A stretch of DNA of 64,000 nt from positions 270,697 through 334,696 of the forward strand of contig JAKMXF010000326.1 in assembly GCA_024704765.1 (NCBI GenBank), read 5' to 3'. The position numbers and the translations under genes were made by a program. The notes under the pieces are model-generated. The model saw nothing but the letters and a program-made list of their open reading frames with translations, was not told the DNA's origin and did not search any database. Shown here piece by piece: positions 1 to 12,989 of this stretch; within the stretch, counting starts at the first letter, position 1, and each line of letters begins with the position of its first letter. Source of the DNA: Oopsacas minuta. Taxonomy: Eukaryota > Porifera > Hexactinellida > Lyssacinosida > Leucopsacidae.

Positions 1-2820
1 AACAAAAGGATGTATATCCAATCTGGCATTCCAATTCATAGAGATAACTGAATCGCTTGATCATAACCATTTTGAGGGCATCAAGGTGATCACAGTAAAT
101 TATCAAGTTGTCATCAGATACTGAGAGCTAAGCTAAGTGGGGAAACTGGTAAACTCTTCTATAAATGTCCTATTTAAACTGTGTTAGATTCACAATAAAG
201 GAGCAAATAACTGTCTTGCACTTTATAAGTATAACTACATTGCACCTAAGTTGGAAATTGATTGCGTTGAATTAGTTAAAATGTACGATAGGTGGGCAAC
301 ATCAATTTTCGTTTTTTGAACATCCTTAATTAGTTGCAGGTTCGATCCCTCCAAAAATTCAACAATGGTATCAAATAGAGAATAGAATCGAGTGAGATAA
401 ATTGCTTTCTAGAGCCACGAAAACTTAGGTCTGGAAGAAACTTCGAATTCGGTTTCATTTTCATGAAAAAGTTGACGAAATATTTGTCATTGAGAGCCGG
501 GGATTAATTTCTTGTTTACCATAGTAATCACTATATATAATGAGTCATGCAAGCACACAATTTCCAAAGATTCCGAACATTGTTTTGCTATTGTCTCGCA
601 AGTTTTTGAAGAATTCAACATCCTTAAAGACTTTATTCCTTAGTTAGAAAATACTTGGTCGCATAGCAAGCACATTGGAAGCTGGCCATTGCATGTGATT
701 TCACAACCCATATTTGATTTACTGTCGACAATTCTTTTTACTATTAATATTATGAGATCGAGTTCATCAAATTCTTTGTAATTACTTATATATATGGTTA
801 CACACTTTTCAGACAAAAAAGTTTTATGAAAATAACAAGATAGTGATAACGATTACAACTCTCGGGAAGTCATCGCCAATGTAACTATCTTATTGACAAA
901 TTACCAACAACTAAAACTGCAACTATACATGATGATTCAATTACAAAGTTGCAATGTGAGTGATAGGCATTATACAGAGACAAGATTAATGTCACCTGAA
1001 CCTGCTAAATCGGAATTGTCTGACCTGTGGCAGTGTAGAATAATACAAATATGCTAGGTCACGCTCCAAAAGCAAACCCACCCACAGTATTTCTTAATCA
1101 TATTCACTAGATTCTGATTAAACGGCATCTGTTACTCAGTTCAATCTAGTAATCGGGTCACTTTTCCAGAAACAGAACCATACAAAGAGAGTGAATTTAC
1201 TTCAGTTAATCCGGCCAATACCTATATTCAGCTTAATTGAGTCAAAATGGCCTGGTACTGATGTGACCATATGATGTGGAGTCGACTGCATCTTCGATCC
1301 ATTACCTTTCCAAACCAGTGGTGGACAAATGGGGGTAAATGGGGCTTTCCCCAGATGAAATCCTCTCCCCGTCCATCAAAGGTCTCCAACACTTAATATT
1401 CTACAAAGAATTTTGCCCTAGGCTTTCCAGATCATGAGACCACCACAGGGGCTTATCCAGTAATATATGGCCTAACACTTTTCTAGAGGGGCTCTTCTTG
1501 GATTGTAATCTTTTGGGCGGTACCTCATTGATCCTCATATACAAAGTTGAGTCTTATGGTCGGTACTTACTCTGCTCCTTCATGTTTGCTCAACTGGCTC
1601 TTTTAGGTGCTCATCAAGCAGCTAGAGAAACTACTAAAACGCTGGGCATATAGCCGAATTCAATATGTATTCATTCACATCACCGAATCATAATCATGAA
1701 CTGTAGAACCACTATTAACATATTAAACAAAAAATCAATAAAGTTTACATCAGGTACATCAAAGAATTTCTTGATTATGGCATATGGTAACAGAACAAAT
1801 CCATTTAATCCCAAACTTATTGAATTACCTATGTATAAAAAGCCAAATTACCTGAGTAATTGATCCCAGTTTGGGAAACACTAAAATAATTTCATTGATA
1901 ATTCATTCCCAACTATCAAACAAATAAGTATAAATATATATCTCTACAAGAATCAAAGTGCCTAAAATATCCCGAATTAACAATCTGGGCATTAGACGAT
2001 CCCCAATTAAAGTATCTAGACCTCATCCCAATAATAAATTCGAAAAGAATCTAGAATCTAATCACGAGCAAATTTACGATCCCTATTGGGTGATGCATTT
2101 TACGCAATACAGCTGAATATTTTGAATAGTATAGCTTGAAGTTTCGAAATATGTCAATGACATGATTACCTATATATCTATCAACAACATGGGCGGACAT
2201 CATTGCCAAAAGTACTAGGATGTATATTTAACTGGTCCTAACTAGGTGTTTGAGCCACTCTTCAACACTCAAAAATTTTTAGTATACTATAGTGAAAAAT
2301 TTGATTATCCATCCGATCCCGATCAAATCCTACTTTCTCAAATGGATAGACGACCGTCTTCAGATCCTCAAAAGGATGCAGATCTTATCGTAGATCTATA
2401 ATCAAGTTATCATAATGAAATTAAAATTCCAGAAGAGCTACTCAAGTGAGCATATAAGTCTACCAATCATCTTAGTGTTGCACTTGGACTCCAACTAAAT
2501 AGATCCGCACACTAGAATCAGGGATAATTATTATTTAGACTCGCAACATAAACCATAAATCTGTTGGGAATATATTACTCTTGAGACTAATTAAGGCAGG
2601 ACTGCACAACCTGAGGTATTTGAGGATTTTTTCAGGAGTACGTCAGCAGGTTGAACAATTTGTTATGTAATGAATAAACATGTATAAATCAGAACAAAAG
2701 TTACCACCATTTGCAACAAAATGTTATATCATGTACGTACTATTTGGTGCATATTGTGAATATTGCATGGCTATATTAATTCAGCAAACAATAAAGCTTG
2801 GTACAATTTCACAAAACTTA
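1..2820. other. No gene recognised
   Basis: A+T-rich sequence with only short, scattered open frames and no protein family I recognise on either strand. Around 332-346 there is a tRNA B-box-like string (GGTTCGATCCCTCC), but no A box or cloverleaf accompanies it, so it may be a SINE scrap or chance. Confidence 0.5.
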
Positions 2821-2853
2821 AAGGGATTTGTATATTATATTCGAGTTTTTGTA

Positions 2854-3478
2854 GAACTTTGATCAAATTTTCTTATGTCGAACTTTGATCGAATGATGAA
2901 AAGGAAAATTTTGATCAAAGTTCCACTAAAATGTCTTGAGGCGAACATTGATAGAAAAATTGTCGAATCTTGATGGAAAAACGAGAACTTTGATCGAAGA
3001 ATTGTCGTGCTCCACGACACCGCAATATTCATATTTCATATCCAGATTTCCTTGAGCCAACAATAAAACAATGTCCAGCCGACAGACTTGTGGTGCAGCT
3101 CAGGATTATCTATTTTGTTCTTTTCAGGGGGGCCCTTGACCCCCACGTAATGCCACAATGCACTGGACACGACTGATTTCAATCTAGGACGTCCTAACAC
3201 TTTATATTGTGTTAATTAGAAACAGGTACTATTGGGAGGGGATTAGAGATTTAGTTCGCAACCCTATGGCTCTGGGAGTTTGTATTAGTGTTCGTTATTA
3301 GCTACTAAGGGATGGGAGTGTAGAATTAATGCTAATTTTATGATTGGATGGAGTTTTGTTGGATTGATTATTAGAAAAGTTTGTAAAATGGTTTCGATCA
3401 ACATTCGACTGAAGACATTTTGAGTAGAACTTTGATCAAAATTAGCCTTTTTCATCACCCGATCAAATTTCGACAAAA
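2854..3478. repeat. Inverted-repeat element built around AACTTTGATC
   Basis: The stretch 2877-2951 matches the reverse complement of 3397-3474 over about 75 bases with a few mismatches. Both arms contain AACTTTGATC and TGATGAAAA blocks, and further AACTTTGATC copies lie outside and between them (near 2855 and 2989). This looks like a MITE or foldback remnant. No clean terminal repeat or target duplication was found, so the outer limits are approximate. Short open frames here only reflect the repeat. Confidence 0.6.
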
Positions 3479-3591
3479 AATCGATGAAAATTTACAGATT
3501 CATTTAGAAGTGTTAATACAGTTTATCAGGCCCATTGTTCAGAATTTGGGAAAAAGTTGTATTGTTGTTGATTGCCAGCATTTTTAGTATA

Positions 3592-5458
3592 CAGTAGAAG
3601 TTCGCAAACCGTGGCACCTTGTTTCCATTGTATCCGTGCCCTTACTCTTCATTGTATTATTTCCCTTAGGATGCACTAAGCTGTATAAATTGTAGCAAAT
3701 CAATTCTGGACAACAACGCTTTGAACTTAGAACAACCAAATTTTATTAATTGCTTAGTTTTCCTTTTTACTATAAAAACTTCATGTCTACTATTAAATCT
3801 TCACACAAGTCTGCCCACACCATCGAACAACGATAAAATGCTCTTAGGATGTTGGATGATGGCAAGAGTGAGCGTATAGCGGCTGAATTCTTCAATGTGG
3901 GTAAGGGAACAATTAACCGTATCAAATCCAATTGCGTGGCGATTCAGTTGTATATGGACGAAGATATCGAGACTGCAGTTATTGAATTCCTGAAGTTAGC
4001 GCGAGATCGAGGAATGGCAGTAACTGGCCCTATGCTTCGTACCCTAGCTGAGAAAGAAGCTAATGCAAATAGAGTGGAGGGATTTAAGGCTTCAGAGTGA
4101 CGGCTTTTGAGAGTGAAGGCGCACCATGGAATATGCGGAAGAGCACTTAGCGGGGATGCAGCAGGTGTTGAAAATGTGGTTCTCAAGAATGGGAAGAGGA
4201 CTTACTCAAGATCATTGGGTCTTATAAGCCGGAAGATATCTATAACCTAGATAAACTGGGTTATATTTCAGGGCAACAACCACCAAGTCCCTTGTTCTTC
4301 CTAAAGATACTGCTCATGGTATTAAACAGGACAAATCTCGCCTCACTCTCATTGTCTGTACATCCATGCTTAGTGAAAAAGAGAAAATACTCCTGATGTG
4401 GAAGAGCGAGAAACCAAGGGCTTTGAAAGGTGCAGACATGTCCAAATTACCTGTTGTGCACAAGGCTTAGAGGAAGGCATGGATGACTGCCCCTTATATT
4501 TTGCTCTTGGATGAAGGATTTCGACAACAGAATGTACAAATCAGGTAGGAAAATCCAAATGTTCATGGACAATGCAAATGGCCACAAAGCCTCTGATCAG
4601 CTTAGTTTAAAGGCAGTGCAGTTCTTATATTTCCCTTACAGCACCACGAGTTGCATCCAACCATTAGATGCCAGTAATATCCAGTCTCTCAAATTGCTAT
4701 ATCGTAAACAGGTGGATGAGCATCTATTGAAACATATAGTGAATATTGACAACATTAATAAACCCAACGATGACCCTTACAAAATGATCACAATAGCCCT
4801 TACTATAGTTTGGGGATCTCGAGTCTGGAATTAAGTGAATGTCCGAACGATCTCCAAAAGCTTTTCAAAGTGCGGATTTGGATTTGCAACTGTTGTCCCC
4901 GAGCTACCCATGATCATAAATCCAGAGGAGATTCAAATCAGATAAAAGAAAATGACGAATGTGGGATTTTTCTCCCTGTAATCAGTCCTGATGAGCTCTT
5001 TGAGTAAGCGTTAATTAATGTGACCCAAAGGTTAAAATTCCATGACTTAGATTGTGGAATTGAATGCGATTCTTAGGGTGATTTATCTGAAGCTTTTCCT
5101 ATCCCGACTTCAAAATCCGAACTAGAAGCCATTCAAGTGCTTCAGATGTACGACTTGGGTTGTGGTGATGAGGAAGTTCTTGGGGGAAATTTCAAGCTTG
5201 AAAACTACTTGTTGGTAGTAGCTGCAAGACACAGCCAAGAACAAAAACAGTCCCAAATTAGTGACTATTTCGTCAGTGATCATAAGTAGGCCCAATATTG
5301 GTTGGAATGATCTATTAAACAATGTAATCATGTCTATTTAAGTGAAAAGAAGTCTAGACTGTAGCATAATCCAAATTCATTTTGAGAATATTGTGAAGCT
5401 CGCAAACCGGGGAACTTTTCAGAAACGTCAAGGTGCCCTGGTTTGCGAGCTTCTACTG
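3592..5458 (+). mobile_element. Tigger/pogo-type DNA transposon, full length, degenerate
   Basis: The ends are inverted repeats: the left begins CAGTAGAAGTTCGCAAACC and the reverse complement of the right begins CAGTAGAAGCTCGCAAACC. Each end is flanked by TA (3590-3591 and 5459-5460), the target duplication expected of pogo/Tigger elements. At 1,867 bp it is a little short of typical Tigger elements with coding capacity. The enclosed transposase is on the plus strand and carries several frameshifts and stops. The right tip contains its own short palindrome around 5397-5455. Confidence 0.88.
3849..5289 (+). pseudogene. Tigger/pogo transposase (CENP-B/jerky-like), broken
   Basis: The family protein binds the element ends with CENP-B-type helix-turn-helix domains and cuts with a DDE nuclease. 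The first frame (3849-4100) holds the end of the first HTH (KGTINRIK) and part of the second (GPMLRTLAEKEA). The frame then shifts. HGICGRALSGDAA, IIGSYKPEDIYNLD and RLTLIVCTSM can be read in changing frames up to about 4430. The next frame (about 4511-4834) holds MDNANGHKA and YFPYSTTSCIQPLDA, the DDE_1 core. The C-terminal piece ends at the TAG at 5287-5289 after QSQISDYF, which fits the PCNA-binding PIP consensus. Several frameshifts and stops make it non-functional. HTH, core and tail are all in family order. Confidence 0.85.
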
Positions 5459-5460
5459 TA

Positions 5461-8400
5461 ACAGGTTGGGTCTATGAGCAACCACCGGAAAGCCTCTGTC
5501 AGAAGATCACCAAAGGACTAAGGCCGTGGAAAGCAGATTTCAATTGGTCGGATTAACCTACTTAAATATATAGAACCACCGAAATTCTTCCAGTTGATTG
5601 GAGAAATTCTATTAGCAGTCCAAATGTTGACCAAGTTTATATCCGAGGGACAGAAAAATGTAATCGCGAAGTTCGAATTATTCGGTGTAAATATTAGTAT
5701 ATCAAAAATACACATGTTCTAGCTCTAAAGTAGTACAATGACATGTATAATTACTAGGTTCTGCATATTCAAATTATACATGGCAATAAATATACGGGGT
5801 ACGGGTATCTGAAATGGTGATCTCGGTCAAAGAATACGGACCCGACGAATTTTACAAGTTAGTTACAATAGGATATGTAAAATTCGACTGTTTAGAAAAA
5901 GATATTTCCATCACAAGATCTTTTTGCAAGTGTGATCCAATAGGAATGTAGATGTCAAATACAATGGATAGATTCAATATTCCAGAGTTCATTTGATGTC
6001 AGGAGTGTGTCAAAAGTTATATGATGCCATACTAGCAACAATGTCTGAGAAAGAGATACTCACGCAAGAAATCTCTATTAAGAAATTAAAACATTCAACG
6101 TATACCATGGAAACACCACTTTAAATATCGAGATCTTCCACCTCCATACAATCAATTGCGTGTTGTTTATGGATCACCACTGTAGACTGTAGAAAGTTTA
6201 TCGAACATCTTTGAATATAGAAGAGGAGATCTGTATGTTTTCTGGGTCTCGTTGAAACCTAGGCGACTATCCAAATACATCAGATGCATGGATACCGCCC
6301 TGCTATTAAACCGATCGACATACACCCAGCTTTGAGATCAACGATAATTGTGACATCATAGTTTGTCAGATAATTGCTTATACAATTGTCCTGAAAAATT
6401 CGCTGAAAGTGATAACAATTTTCAGGAGGTTTGCTAACCCAAAAATATATAAGCTATCTACAGAATTCTCTTTACTAAAGCTGAGTACAAGTTTGAGAAA
6501 ATCACGGCCATAATCAAGGCAGAGGATATACCTAAATCTTGTAGATTATCGCAATATGTTTTACCATGAAATCTCTCAAGTAATGTATTGATTTCATTAC
6601 ATCCTTTATATAAGTTTGATACCTTACTTTACTGTGATCAAGACTAATGGAAAAGCACTCCATTATATTCTGGATGGTTGGAAAGTACAAGTTTATACAG
6701 TCGAAACTCATAAGATAGGGAGATCGGAAAGGAGGATAGTATGATATTACCTTCTCCCACTTATACCTTCAACTGAAAATGGATATTGATAAAGGATATT
6801 TCAGTTGTGTTGATTCAATGATATCTATAATCTATGATATTCCTGAGAAACCTAAAGATTTCAAATTCATTATAGCCATAAATAAGTTAATCATACAAAT
6901 CAAGGAAATACTGTGCATATTTACATATGTTTGGTAAATATCAATTGATAATTGCCATTATTTACAAAGAGTGATATTTTAGAAGCGAATTCAGCAGGAT
7001 TCAAATCCACAAGAAAACACCTTTGACTCAAAAAGTATGAGTTGAATTTTGAAAAGCATCATAAAGGGTAAAGAGGAAAGTTGGTACATTTTATATCATC
7101 ACATATAATGGTGAATTTTTTAATGTTAAGTAAGCAATTTTGCATAATATTCTGGTCGAGGATTTGTATTAATATATCCTAATATCTTTGTGATAACAAC
7201 TTATCCTTTTGATTATATTTACATCTCACTTTGTACATTGTGGACAATTCGAAATTAAAATGATCATTTTCAAAAAGTTAAGAACGCCGGAAATTTACAT
7301 AGGTAATACATAGACGACTAATCTGCACTATAAATAATGAAGTAGTTTTGATCAAATTCCAAAAATAATATTAAAGATTCATTCACACAAAATTTTGTAT
7401 GATCAAATTACTCACAAAATATTCGAAGTAAAAATCGTAGAAAAATATCCATGAAATGAATTATATCTATATGAGGGCAATTATTTTTTCAACGATAATT
7501 GCAGGGAATTCTCTAAGATATGTTTTAATGCCTGTTATCAGATAAGAAATTGTAAAAATAACAGTTTTCAACACTTTCCATCACCTTATATAGTTTCTGG
7601 GATCATACATATAAATCCTTCACTATTATCAAATAAATTATCCAAAGCTTTGAAAATCTGATAACTTTGATGTAGTTTACATTTCTTACAGGTAGCAATT
7701 TGCGATTCAGTATGTGGTGGACGAAAGATTGGTAAAACGTATTATATTATACTTAACTCAATAAATTCTTCATCAGAGAGTATGACACAGTCTTAATTTC
7801 TGGTGATTTGCAAATTTTACCCAACGTAGACAACTTCTGACGATAAATTTATGGATTTTTAACTACAGTTTGATCTCTAATAAATTGAGGAAATTCATAT
7901 GTTGTTGAGTACAAATAGCCACAATGTTCTGTCTCTTAGACCATTTCATTACTTTTTTTCTTCAGAAATATCTCTTATTCACGTACGACCTTCAAACATT
8001 TATTAGCTCTGGGATGAAAGAAACATCGGAAGCGGAAATTCCACTTGTTATACCGGGATATAATACTCTAATGAAATCTCCAGTTATGAAAATGGTTTCT
8101 AATTCAAAATATCTAATTTAGCTATACGCATCCAGTTCTCTGAAATGGAGTTACTATAATACGAATAATTATTTCAAACTGAAAAACTGTGGGAACCTAA
8201 TATAATACCACCTCATAATGACAGAATAGGTAAGTAGTATGGTATAATATATTTTATAAGGTTAGGATTATTGCAAGGATTCGAATCAAATACTTTGTTG
8301 TGATTATTATTGAAGCATTTTCACATAGTTTACCTATTTATACAAAATGTTGCCAAAAGGAGATCTGTATCTTTGGGTTTCACCATCCTTAATATGGATG

Positions 8401-8600
8401 GGATCATTATCACCATGCTCATCGTCTAAACTTTCATTTGTAGCATCTAAATCATATTAACTGTCACAATTATAATACTCTAATGTTCGAATATGGGTAA
8501 TACATGTCATTAAGATATTTACTCATAAACACATAATACAATTAAGTAAAGACAGATCTAATTTGAGAAATATTAATAATATGCACCATATATCTAAATG
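5461..8600. other. No gene recognised
   Basis: About 3.1 kb of A+T-rich sequence. The short open frames around 5518-5715 (minus) and 7924-8121 (plus) resemble no family I know, and I saw no terminal inverted repeats or tandem repeats. Confidence 0.5.
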
Positions 8601-8601
8601 A

Positions 8602-9170
8602 TTACAAACACAACTTTCTCATTTCATTATTTAAATTATATTTCTTATCAATGCGAAAGCCAATCCCATCCATTATATGGGGAGAACATAAATGGAGAAT
8701 TACTTTTAATACTAGTTTCTGATTGGTAGAATTTGTATCCACTCTATTCAAACATTTATCAAGGTATGCATCGATATCATCTTTAAGAAATGCATTAGAC
8801 ACACTATGAATTAACGCCCACCTGAAAACTATCTCAATTTGTCCTATGTAAATACCATAATTTAATATTCTCTTTGCATCAAGATACCATTTGTGCAGAA
8901 AATAACTAATCCAGAGCTAGTATTACCAGAACTGATTATCTCTTCCAGAGGTACGGGACTGGTAGAAAGAGTTTAATGTTGTACTATGAGGACATAGTAA
9001 AATACTTTGTGCTGGGAAGGTTCAATCATTAGAATGATTGAGCTAGTAGCATCTAGGTGAAGAATTATGCTTTTATCTTCAAAACATTTTAATATTTTAG
9101 ATTTGATCTTCAGTATATACATGAATATTAAAGCGGTTATGTCCTTACGGCTGAATGTGCCCTCTAACAT
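8602..9170 (-). pseudogene. Unnamed transposase-like family, fragment
   Basis: The minus strand holds two related pieces. The upstream one (9170-8973) reads IILHLDATSS and KVFYYVLIVQH. Downstream, in shifted frames, come SYFLHKWYLDAKR (about 8920) and QIEIVFRWALIHS (about 8850), followed by a clean frame from 8802 to 8602 with LDKCLNRVD, LHLCSPHIMDG and FRIDKK. From memory, these blocks in this order belong to a multicopy group of uncharacterised animal proteins that look transposon-derived: an HLDATG-like block, then a QIE...FSWALIH block, then an LHLCSSH-like block. I do not know a superfamily name. The N-terminal half is absent, and at least two frame changes show it is dead. No element ends were found. 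Confidence 0.5.
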
Positions 9171-9399
9171 TACTACTCACTATAACATTCCAGAAATACT
9201 GTTGTAAACTAATCAATTCAATTGAATTATCATTAGAGTACCGCTGTAACTCGACAACAAATCAAATTTTGCATTCGATAATACGGAGGGGGCTTTTAAA
9301 TCTAATTAGATTGTCGAAACCAAGCGCTGAATTTCTTTACTATAGACTCGAATTGGCTCAAGAAATATTTACTCACAGATGTGTCTAATAATTATGTTG

Positions 9400-12060
9400 C
9401 TACTTTTAAACTAGTAGAATTACACAAATTTATCACGTAAGCAATGATATTATCATAATGTTGATCAGATAGAGTACCAGAAACCATGTAGTTCACGATT
9501 GTACCACATTAATGTGACATTCAACAAGATCCTTGTGAATAATGAATGTAAAAGAAAAACAATTGTGAACTTTAGGCATTGCATTCGCTAAAATAAAACT
9601 CTTAGGTTTCTACATTTAGACATATTTATTTTGTGGGATTTAAAACAAAGTACACAATTAAATATTCCTTCCAATTTGGAATAAATTAAGTAAGTCCAAT
9701 ATTTTGAAAGTACAACACGATCACCCACGATTTTAGTCATATTTCCCAATTCTATAAAGTTAACAAAAAAAGCTACCAGTATTGTTCCATAGAGGTGGAA
9801 TCATCAATGATTACCTCAATCAGAATACCCCCATCATATAGGGCCTGGTAGATGTATTGATGGCAACAATAGTTTCTGAGTTACCCATATCAGGTGATAG
9901 TTTAGATAGCATATCTGGATGTGAATCAACTAACAAAGGAAAATTTTTCAAAAGTTAACCATAGCCATTTTTTCTGATACAGTTGAATGAAATGAAAAAA
10001 TAAGATCCAGGTTTCATGCACGATAAAGCAAAGTTGAGAAATTCCCAGAGTTGTGCAACTGTAAAATGAGATAAGCATTTCCAAACAATCAAATTTAGTC
10101 AGGAAATGTTGACAACTAATATCCATGCATCTAATAGGCAACTATGTCTCTTAACAAGCCATAAGTTGATATGCGCTCATTTAGAATCTAATTAAATATT
10201 CTGCACTCGTCATAGAACCACTCAATAATGAGCATGAATTCGCTACTAATGGTGGACATTCTGATGCTAAAAATTTCAGTGCGTCTATCTATTGAAGATC
10301 ATAACAAGTAATAAATGTCCAAAAGAGAGTATAGGTGGCTTCAGTCTGAGGAGGAGAATAAGCAGGGTGTTCCTCAAACTATATAGTCTAGGTTGTTCGT
10401 AACCAAACGCTAATAAGCCTAAGAACTTGCGATTTGACATTTCCAGCTGGAAGCTACAAACACTAAGTATCTAATTGACCACTAATATCGCTATGATATA
10501 ACTATTAACGTATATACTACCCGAGTCTAACTTGGTGCTACGTGCTCTACAGCCAAACGAAATCAGTTCCGGATTCGCTATCCAACTTATGAATGCTACC
10601 TTCCTTACTTAGTTGTATATAATCCTAAAACTGATTGCGCTTTAGGTTGCATTGAAGTAGAGAGGAGTACGTGTGTTCGGCTTATTCTTATAGAATATGA
10701 TAATTGACAACTTTCCGCATAGTGAATCCGCCCTTCGCCTGTCTCTGTTATCCAAGGCTACATAAGTTTATCAAAATCATAGTAGCTGAGTTGGGTGATT
10801 GCAGTTACAAATAGTTCCAGAGATGTCATGATGAAATAGAATATAATACAATTGAACAATTGGGTGACAACGTTAAAAGGTTGGGAAACACTGAGTTAAG
10901 GTAATGGATCTGATGTGATTAGTATAAAAAAGATATTTGAACTTCCCATTTCTAGTATTAGCGTTCATTATTTCATTATATAAATGTTTCAAAATAATTC
11001 CCATTTTTGGTTTTCCCCTTATTCTGTAAAGTTAGTCGAAACTGATTGAATTCTTTTACCAGAATAATTTAAATACTTTATTGCCATAAAAATGAATTCA
11101 TTGCCCAATAATTGAATACTTAGATTATATGCCAAAATAATGAATATACTTTCCATAATAACATTGTATTCAATGCATAGTGATTTTGCTGTATAAATGT
11201 TGCTTCAATACCTTGGCAACATACATTGCTCTAAACTTTGTATTATAAACTGTTGCGACGAATAACAATCCAATGATTATATAGAAACATATTTCAAGAA
11301 TAATTGAATGCTTCTAAGTACTTAGTTATGATTCCAAATCGATTATGCTTGTTTCAAGCATCTACGCAGTTCCATATTCTATAATCTAAGAATACATCAA
11401 TAATACTGATGTATCAGCGTGGTGGAAAGATAATATCAATAGTATTACAGTCGTTAGAAACGAAATAAATCAATTGCAGTGTTGAAATTTGCTTGTTGGA
11501 TGATTATTACAGTCTTAATTCTTAATTAAATACAATGATCTAGATCTAAACTGACATAAATGGTCCAAACATTGAGAAGGAAGACATTTTATCTCAAGAA
11601 TTTAGTCATGATTAGCAAATTTACAGCAACAATACTAAAGTAACCAATAGATAGTTACAAAGCATATAACACATCCAGCACAAATTGGACGTCTATGTAA
11701 TTCCTATGTAGTGTTCGAGGGTTCATAACTTTTTCAAATTTAATATAGTAATTTCAAATTGGATTTATACAATGTACCAAGTGAGATGTAAATATATTTA
11801 AACGGATAAGTGGTTAACACAATTATTTAGGAGATATAAATAAAAACCTCGCCCAAAATATTATGCAAATTTGCTTACTCATCGTGAAAAATTTCATGAT
11901 TATAAGTGATGATATGAAATGTACCAACTTTCTTCTTTACACTTGTATAGTTCTTTTCAAAATAGAATCCATCCTTTTTAGTAAAGTGTGTTTTAGTGGG
12001 GATTTGAATCATACTGAATCGGCTGCTAAGATAAAACTCGCTATTACATTAGACAGTCGC
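9400..12060. other. No gene recognised
   Basis: About 2.7 kb without a recognisable coding region, RNA or repeat. The open frames at 9926-10141 (minus) and 11863-12063 (plus) show no family motifs. Confidence 0.5.
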
Positions 12061-12625
12061 TAATCCGAACCTCGTTAATCAGAATCCTCACTAATCCTCA
12101 CAGGTCCGAAAGGTTATGCAACTTCTGGAACATGTTCGAAAATGTTCAAAAATAACAGATTTTGGGGAATTATAAAGGGGAGAAAAGATTTCAGTGGGAC
12201 TCGGATAATACGCACCCTGTCGGGAATACATTAGTGAGTACTAACTGAGTGTACGTGTTGTCCGAGTGTACCTCTTAGCCAGAATACGTCTTTTTCCGCG
12301 GTATAATGGTTTGAAAAATTTCCGCCAACTTATAGCATCGTTACAATGGATTTGAAATAAACAATAAAATCATACGTGAATAATGTCTTTGGGGCAATAG
12401 GGTTTGTTCACAATAAAGGAATCATCAAAAGCAGACGAAATTGGTTCAATATAATTTCATACCTGACGGTATTCGATCATACACTAGACAGCAAATGTTT
12501 TAAATCTTTGCTGTTGATTAATATTCTTTTAGGGACTATCGACTATGATGTTGCCGAAAAGATTATTAGCTTGCGTCTTGAATTTAGGGAATGGCATTAT
12601 TGATTTCAAAATTTTGCGATGTGTA

Positions 12626-12986
12626 CAGTGAATGCCGGTTATAAGAACATCGTCGGGAACTGGACGCAATGTTCTTATAACCGATATGTAGTACATAGTA
12701 GATTCAGTTTATGAAACACCTCATTTAAACACGTTGGGATATAGAAACCATATTAAAGAAAGGTATTTTTGTATCTTTTATATAATAAATTCCGATTCTA
12801 CGAACATACTTGTAATGAGAACCAATTTTAATATTACACTAAGGGTGATCTAGTAACCGACATATAATGTTCTTATAACCGATGAATATTCCATGGAATA
12901 AAATACAAAAGATTCCGTAATTCAAGTTGTGGTTCTTATTACTGGCATGTTCTTATAACCGGTGTTCTTATATCCGGCATTTATTG
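12626..12986. mobile_element. Small TA-flanked MITE with repeated TGTTCTTATAACCG motif
   Basis: The left end begins CAGTGAATGCCGGTTATAAG and the reverse complement of the right end begins CAATAAATGCCGGATATAAG. Both are flanked by TA (12624-12625 and 12987-12988). It is 361 bp with no open frame. The core motif TGTTCTTATAACCG or its complement recurs at about 12635-12650, 12669-12683, 12867-12881, 12947-12962 and, with one change, 12961-12977. Size, TA duplication and CAGTG-like tips fit a non-autonomous pogo/Tigger or other mariner-superfamily element. Confidence 0.75.
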
Positions 12987-12989
12987 TAT

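Noticed and set aside
332-346. B-box-like GGTTCGATCCC as a tRNA gene
   Set aside because: No A box, stems or acceptor end nearby.
3120-3140. GPP-like codons on the minus strand as an AK7 P-loop
   Set aside because: A stop follows at once and no Gly-Lys comes at the right distance.
12055-12320. CAGTCGCTAATCCGAACC as a Tigger-like element end
   Set aside because: No partner end or flanking TA pair could be fixed.
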